64,000 bases of DNA, taken from JBBQVS01 sp963792705. GTDB lineage: Bacteria; Chloroflexota; Ktedonobacteria; Ktedonobacterales; Ktedonobacteraceae. Shown here piece by piece: positions 60,420-64,000 of the stretch. Position 1 is the first letter of the stretch. Each line of letters begins with the position of its first letter. Location of the stretch: the NCBI GenBank assembly GCA_963792705.1, contig CAWBXD010000013.1, positions 186,001 through 250,000 on the forward strand. Reading direction: 5' to 3'. The notes beneath the pieces are model-generated. The model had not been told where the DNA came from, searched no databases, and saw only the letters and a list, made by a program, of their open reading frames with translations. The position numbers and the translations under genes are program-made.

Positions 60420-61067
60420 TCAAGCATGTAGGGTAATTATCCCTTTTTGTGCTGCTAACGAGACCGCTTCGGTCCTATTGGTGGCACCTAATTTACTCAT
60501 AATAGAACTCACATGAAATTTGGCGGTGCGTTCACTAATAACAAGTTTGCCAGCGATCTCTTTATTTGGCATACCTTGCGCTAGTAAATGTAAAACCTCC
60601 AGTTCACGTTCGGTCAATGCCTCGATTGGTCCATTCTGTTGTCCAACGTGGTGCAACAGTTTGGACGCCACAATGGGTTGTAACAACGAGCCACCACCAA
60701 GCGTGACACGGATGGCATGAAAAATATCGTCGCGTGGCGCACCCTTCAGCAGATAGCCATCGGCACCCGCTTGTATGGCGTGAATAATACGCTCATCATT
60801 GTCAAAGGCAGTAAATACAATAATGCGAGGCAACAGAGCACGAACGAGTGTGTTATGTAAGCGGCGAATAGCCTCTACTCCATCCACAAGCGGCATCTCT
60901 AAGTCAAGGAGTAGAATATCAGGATGAAGTTTCGCGACAAGTTGTATGGCTTCCTCACCGTTTGCCGCCTCCGCGACCACCTCGAAATCGGCTTGTGTCT
61001 CTAACACGGTGCGTAGTCCTTCACGCACAATGGGATGGTCATCGGCAAGCACAATACGTACAGTCAT
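60420..61067 (-). CDS. NarL/LuxR-type response regulator
   Basis: A 215-residue response regulator. Receiver: IVLADDHPIVREGLRTVL (acidic pair), phosphoacceptor Asp in ILLLDLEMPLVDG near 54, Lys in YLLKGAPRDD. Output: LuxR helix-turn-helix LTERELEVLHLLAQGMPNKE, then IAGKLVISERTAKFHVSSIMSKLGATNRTEAV. Follows its kinase by 34 bases and precedes the methyltransferase array; the array may be its target. Confidence 0.93.
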   Translation of the reverse strand: MTVRIVLADDHPIVREGLRTVLETQADFEVVAEAANGEEAIQLVAKLHPDILLLDLEMPLVDGVEAIRRLHNTLVRALLPRIIVFTAFDNDERIIHAIQAGADGYLLKGAPRDDIFHAIRVTLGGGSLLQPIVASKLLHHVGQQNGPIEALTERELEVLHLLAQGMPNKEIAGKLVISERTAKFHVSSIMSKLGATNRTEAVSLAAQKGIITLHA

Positions 61068-61101
61068 TTCTTATCGCTTTCCCATCTGCTTAACTTGTCT
61101 T

Positions 61102-62334
61102 CTATCTAAGAGGAATGGAGACTACAATATAGGTGCCGGAGCCAGGCGAACTTTGAAGACACATACGCCCACCGAGTAGTTTCACGCGTTCGCTCATGCC
61201 TAACAGTCCAAAGTGGTTTTCATCGTGAGGAACGATGTCGGGATCGAAGCCGTGCCCATCATCCTGAATGGTGATTTGAACCTCTTCGCATTCGCATTCT
61301 TCATCATCGCAAAAACGGAGTCGCATCTCGACATGTCTGGCTGCGGCATGCTTGCGAATATTTGTGAGTGCCTCCTGTGCCACACGATACAGTCCAGCTT
61401 CAATACGAGCGGGTAATACAGGAAAGTGTGTCTCAGGCGCATATGTATAGTCTATGCTCAGGTCATCAATAGTATTGGCAAGCAGGGCAAGTGCTTCTGG
61501 CAGCGTATGTTCTTGTAAAGGAGCCGCACGAAGGTCCATAACGGAGCGACGAGCCTCGTCGAGGTTGGCGCGTGCGAGTGCAAGCGCGCGCTGTACCGCT
61601 TCATGTGCGCGTTGTGGACGCGACTCCGCTAGAGCGTCGGCGGCCTCTAATTGCAGAGTGATGGCGGCTAAGCCTTGTGCGAGAGTATCATGAATATCGC
61701 GCGCCAAGCGGTTACGCTCCTCAATGGTTGCCAAACGTGCGGCCGCGCGTGTGTGATCTGCTGATAGACGTGCGCGTTGCATCGCTAACCCAATCTGATC
61801 GCTGATGATGTGCAACAATTGCAGTTCTTGTGGTTGTAGTTCGCGCCAATCCTCGCTTGCCATATTCAATACGCCGAGCGGTATGTTTCCTGCGTAAATG
61901 GGAACGCTGGCATGGAAGCGCAGGCCGAGTGAGGAGGGATCGCTATCGCGTTCCGCGTTTTTAAGTCGGCTACAGCGCAACACGTCAATATTGGCGGCCC
62001 CCTCCAGTGTGCCATTGAGGAAGGTATCCAGGCAGACACAACTACCCGTCATACGTTCGTGATGGTTCGCCAGATAGGGTGGTAGTGCCTGTGATGCAGC
62101 AAGTGTGGGAACATTTTGCTCGTTGAGGAGCCAGACCCAACCTGTTTGCAAATGCAACAACTCGGTAACACGCGCCAGTATCTCCTGTAACGCCTCTCGT
62201 ACATCCACCTGATGATTGAGATAGCCCGCGATTGCATAGAGTACCGCGAGGTCTGGATTGCCCCGTAGCAATGCCGTTGTCTCTTGTTGCACAGGTTGAT
62301 TGTGCTGTATATCGTCTGATGGTATGTCGCTCAT
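61102..62334 (-). CDS. GAF-containing sensor kinase (HisKA_3, NarX/DesK-like)
   Basis: A 410-residue cytoplasmic kinase. GAF domain at about 40-190 (MTGSCVCLDTFLNGTLEGAA, with C98 region and PLGVLNMASEDWRELQ). The HisKA_3 dimerisation motif with phosphoacceptor His is RNRLARDIHDTLAQGLAAIT near 217. The ATP domain has RVAQEALTNIRKHAAARHV, IQDDGHGFD and NHFGLLGMSERVKLLGG. No transmembrane segment is seen, so it senses a soluble signal. Cys and His residues in the GAF part could bind a ligand such as haem or an iron-sulfur cluster; this is not shown. Confidence 0.92.
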   Translation of the reverse strand: MSDIPSDDIQHNQPVQQETTALLRGNPDLAVLYAIAGYLNHQVDVREALQEILARVTELLHLQTGWVWLLNEQNVPTLAASQALPPYLANHHERMTGSCVCLDTFLNGTLEGAANIDVLRCSRLKNAERDSDPSSLGLRFHASVPIYAGNIPLGVLNMASEDWRELQPQELQLLHIISDQIGLAMQRARLSADHTRAAARLATIEERNRLARDIHDTLAQGLAAITLQLEAADALAESRPQRAHEAVQRALALARANLDEARRSVMDLRAAPLQEHTLPEALALLANTIDDLSIDYTYAPETHFPVLPARIEAGLYRVAQEALTNIRKHAAARHVEMRLRFCDDEECECEEVQITIQDDGHGFDPDIVPHDENHFGLLGMSERVKLLGGRMCLQSSPGSGTYIVVSIPLR

Positions 62335-62558
62335 GTAATAAATATAACATATGAAAAAGGGGACTTGCCCATGTCATATTCGTTACGGTATACTCACAGC
62401 AATAAATAGCGATGAAGGGGTTTGTCTCTATTGAAAAGCCATTTGCTTTTGAAAGAAGCATAAAATACTTGTTTAATTACTAATGGATATTATAAACGTA
62501 ATTATAAAAGAATGAATTTATAGACGTTACTGTATAAAACAAGTTGGAGTAAGTTGTA

Positions 62559-64000
62559 GTGTGTGCAATAAAACAAATAACTGACCAGAAAGCGAATGGA
62601 GCGCATTTTACGCCTCACGAGTTGGCGTGTTTTGTCGCACGAAGAATTATTAAGACACTTTCTTTAGATACAATGAGTACTTTGAGCGTTTTAGACCCAG
62701 CATGTGGAGATGGCGAACTATTACTGGCCTTTGCTAAAACTCTTCCAGAAGAAGCTCTACGTAAGACAAACATCATAGGCGTAGAGACCAACATACAAAC
62801 GGTACAAACCGCACAGGTACGGCTTGTTAATACTTCAGTAAAGCAAGTCACAGTACAGCATGACGACTTCTTAGACATTTGCGAGAACGCTATAACTCAA
62901 CACCAATTATTTTTAGATATTCCTGAACGATCTTCATCTATAAAACCTGTAGACGTTATTATCGCTAATCCACCTTATGTGAGAACGCAAGTGCTTGGAG
63001 CGGAAAAAGCTCAAGCTCTAGCTAGTGCCTTTGGCTTAAGTGGACGTGTTGACTTGTATCATGCATTTCTTGTTGCAATGACACGTCAATTGCTCCCAGG
63101 TGGCATACTTGGAGTGATAACGTCTAATCGTTTTTTGACAACCCAAGGTGGCTCTGCTATCCGTGAGTTTTTAGCACATGAATATGAGATTATTGAGATT
63201 ATTGATTTAGGTGATACCAAGCTTTTTGAGGCTGCTGTACTCCCAGCTATATTTATAGGCCGCAAACGTCTTCCACTCTCAGAGAGAAGAAATTTGCTAT
63301 CCGCTAAAGCTACCTTTATACGCATCTACGAAAATACGAAGGTGAGTGTAAATGTAGGCGCCGAAGTAAGCAATTCGGTCTACACTGCACTAGAAGAGGA
63401 TAGAAGCGGTGACTACAGTATTTTGGGACAATATTTTACTGTTGCACATGGTACACTCTCCCTTCCAGTTTCGTCGGATGAGCCGTGGAATATGGTTACG
63501 TTGGATGAGGAAGAATGGCTAAAAACGATTAACATCCATGCTCTTACTCGTATCTCTGATATAGCAAAGGTACGGGTTGGTATTAAGACAACAGCCGATG
63601 AAGTCTTTATTCGAGAGGATTGGCATAAATTACCTGTAGAGCTTCAGCCAGAAGAGACCGTTTTACGTCCGCTCTTATCTCAGGAAAATGCAGACCGTTG
63701 GACACCTAAAATGAAAGATGTACCACTTCGTCAGGTGCTTTATACGCATACAATGAAGAATGAGAAGCGCATAGCAATTGACTTACACCAATACCCTAAA
63801 GCAGAAGGATATCTCAAACAACACTATGATAGGCTAGCAAGCAGAACATATGTGTTAGAAGCAAAACGCCAGTGGTACGAAATATGGGTACCACAACAAC
63901 CCTCGGCGTGGCAACAACCAAAGCTTGTATTTCCTGATATTAGTCCATTGCCTAAGTTTGCCTACGACAAGCAAGGATGTATCGTCGATGGTAACTGTTA
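62559..64000 (+). CDS. N6-adenine DNA methyltransferase, Eco57I-like (3' end outside the window)
   Basis: The frame from GTG 62559 (GGAG nine bases upstream) is open to the window end, 480 codons. Near residue 45 is the SAM motif VLDPACGDGELLLAF, and near 130 the catalytic VDVIIANPPYVRTQ (NPPY, adenine-N6). GVITSNRFLTTQGGSAIREF follows, then a TaqI-like specificity domain with KVRVGIKTTADEVFI and FPDISPLPKFAYDKQG. This is the pattern of type IIG or Eco57I-type restriction-modification enzymes, or of solitary methylases. No endonuclease part is visible before the edge. The sequence is richer in AT than the genes to its left. Confidence 0.88.
   Translation, partial: MCAIKQITDQKANGAHFTPHELACFVARRIIKTLSLDTMSTLSVLDPACGDGELLLAFAKTLPEEALRKTNIIGVETNIQTVQTAQVRLVNTSVKQVTVQHDDFLDICENAITQHQLFLDIPERSSSIKPVDVIIANPPYVRTQVLGAEKAQALASAFGLSGRVDLYHAFLVAMTRQLLPGGILGVITSNRFLTTQGGSAIREFLAHEYEIIEIIDLGDTKLFEAAVLPAIFIGRKRLPLSERRNLLSAKATFIRIYENTKVSVNVGAEVSNSVYTALEEDRSGDYSILGQYFTVAHGTLSLPVSSDEPWNMVTLDEEEWLKTINIHALTRISDIAKVRVGIKTTADEVFIREDWHKLPVELQPEETVLRPLLSQENADRWTPKMKDVPLRQVLYTHTMKNEKRIAIDLHQYPKAEGYLKQHYDRLASRTYVLEAKRQWYEIWVPQQPSAWQQPKLVFPDISPLPKFAYDKQGCIVDGNC

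Overview
The window looks like a chromosomal segment of a Ktedonobacteria-type Chloroflexota (large genome, roughly 50% GC, soil-type). The basis is the style of the proteins: GAF-rich histidine kinases, tandem-GNAT proteins, an MmyB-type XRE regulator, a Ktedonobacter-like FHA/zinc-ribbon protein, and abundant GTAGGGACC hairpin repeats between genes. This placement is inference from family resemblance; there is no rRNA here to settle it.

Layout. 1-2.5 kb: end of a GAF protein, a small membrane protein and small genes including an orphan HicB-like protein. 2.67-2.89 kb: tRNA-Val(UAC) and tRNA-Leu(GAG) behind a good promoter. 3.4-5.3 kb: two tandem double-GNAT acetyltransferases. 5.4-14.3 kb: an XRE/MmyB regulator, then a complete-looking fatty-acid beta-oxidation set (acyl-CoA synthetase, acyl-CoA dehydrogenase, thiolase, FadN-type hydroxyacyl-CoA dehydrogenase/enoyl-CoA hydratase) with an SRPBCC gene carrying an in-frame TGA. 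14.4-23 kb: sugar ABC ATPase, secreted S53 peptidase, amino-acid permease, SCP2-like protein, amine oxidase, MFS exporter. 23.2-26.5 kb: an ECF vitamin transporter operon (S component, fused double ATPase, T component) behind a structured leader. 27-29.5 kb: DUF402 protein, PanD, pentapeptide protein. 29.5-31.7 kb: a GC-rich LLM oxidoreductase/TetR cassette that looks transferred, bounded by two inverted copies of a 100-base sequence. 31.9-37.9 kb: RecX, a second LLM oxidoreductase, and the fatty-acid synthesis group accC-fabF-accB, then PadR. 38-41 kb: Yellow/SMP-30-like protein, alpha/beta hydrolase and TetR. 41.3-47.5 kb: FHA protein, RlmN, L28, Asp23, FakA and a DegV/FakB protein. 47.6-50.6 kb: CHRD-like secreted protein, then a divergent tRNA-guanine transglycosylase overlapping an ArmA/FmrO-type 16S rRNA m7G1405 methyltransferase. 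50.8-53.5 kb: ParA, ParB, DinB and a broken small gene. 53.5-62.3 kb: two sensor kinase/response regulator systems flanking four tandem paralogous methyltransferases. 62.6 kb to the end: an Eco57I-like DNA adenine methylase cut by the window edge.

Cross-cutting structure. Three related hairpin repeat types (GTAGGGACCGAT.., GTAGGGACCACATTGAT.., GTAGGGGCAGCAATT..) sit between genes, and in four cases the TAG inside the element is the stop codon of the adjacent gene. Separately, at least nine boundaries carry long, nearly perfect palindromes of locus-specific sequence with very small loops. Several genes are broken or carry in-frame stops (SRPBCC, sensor kinase, DUF1772-like, a small gene at 53.1 kb). 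The most interesting coding observation is the transglycosylase/rRNA methyltransferase pair; the most interesting regulatory ones are the ECF leader hairpin and the palindromic operators in consensus promoters.
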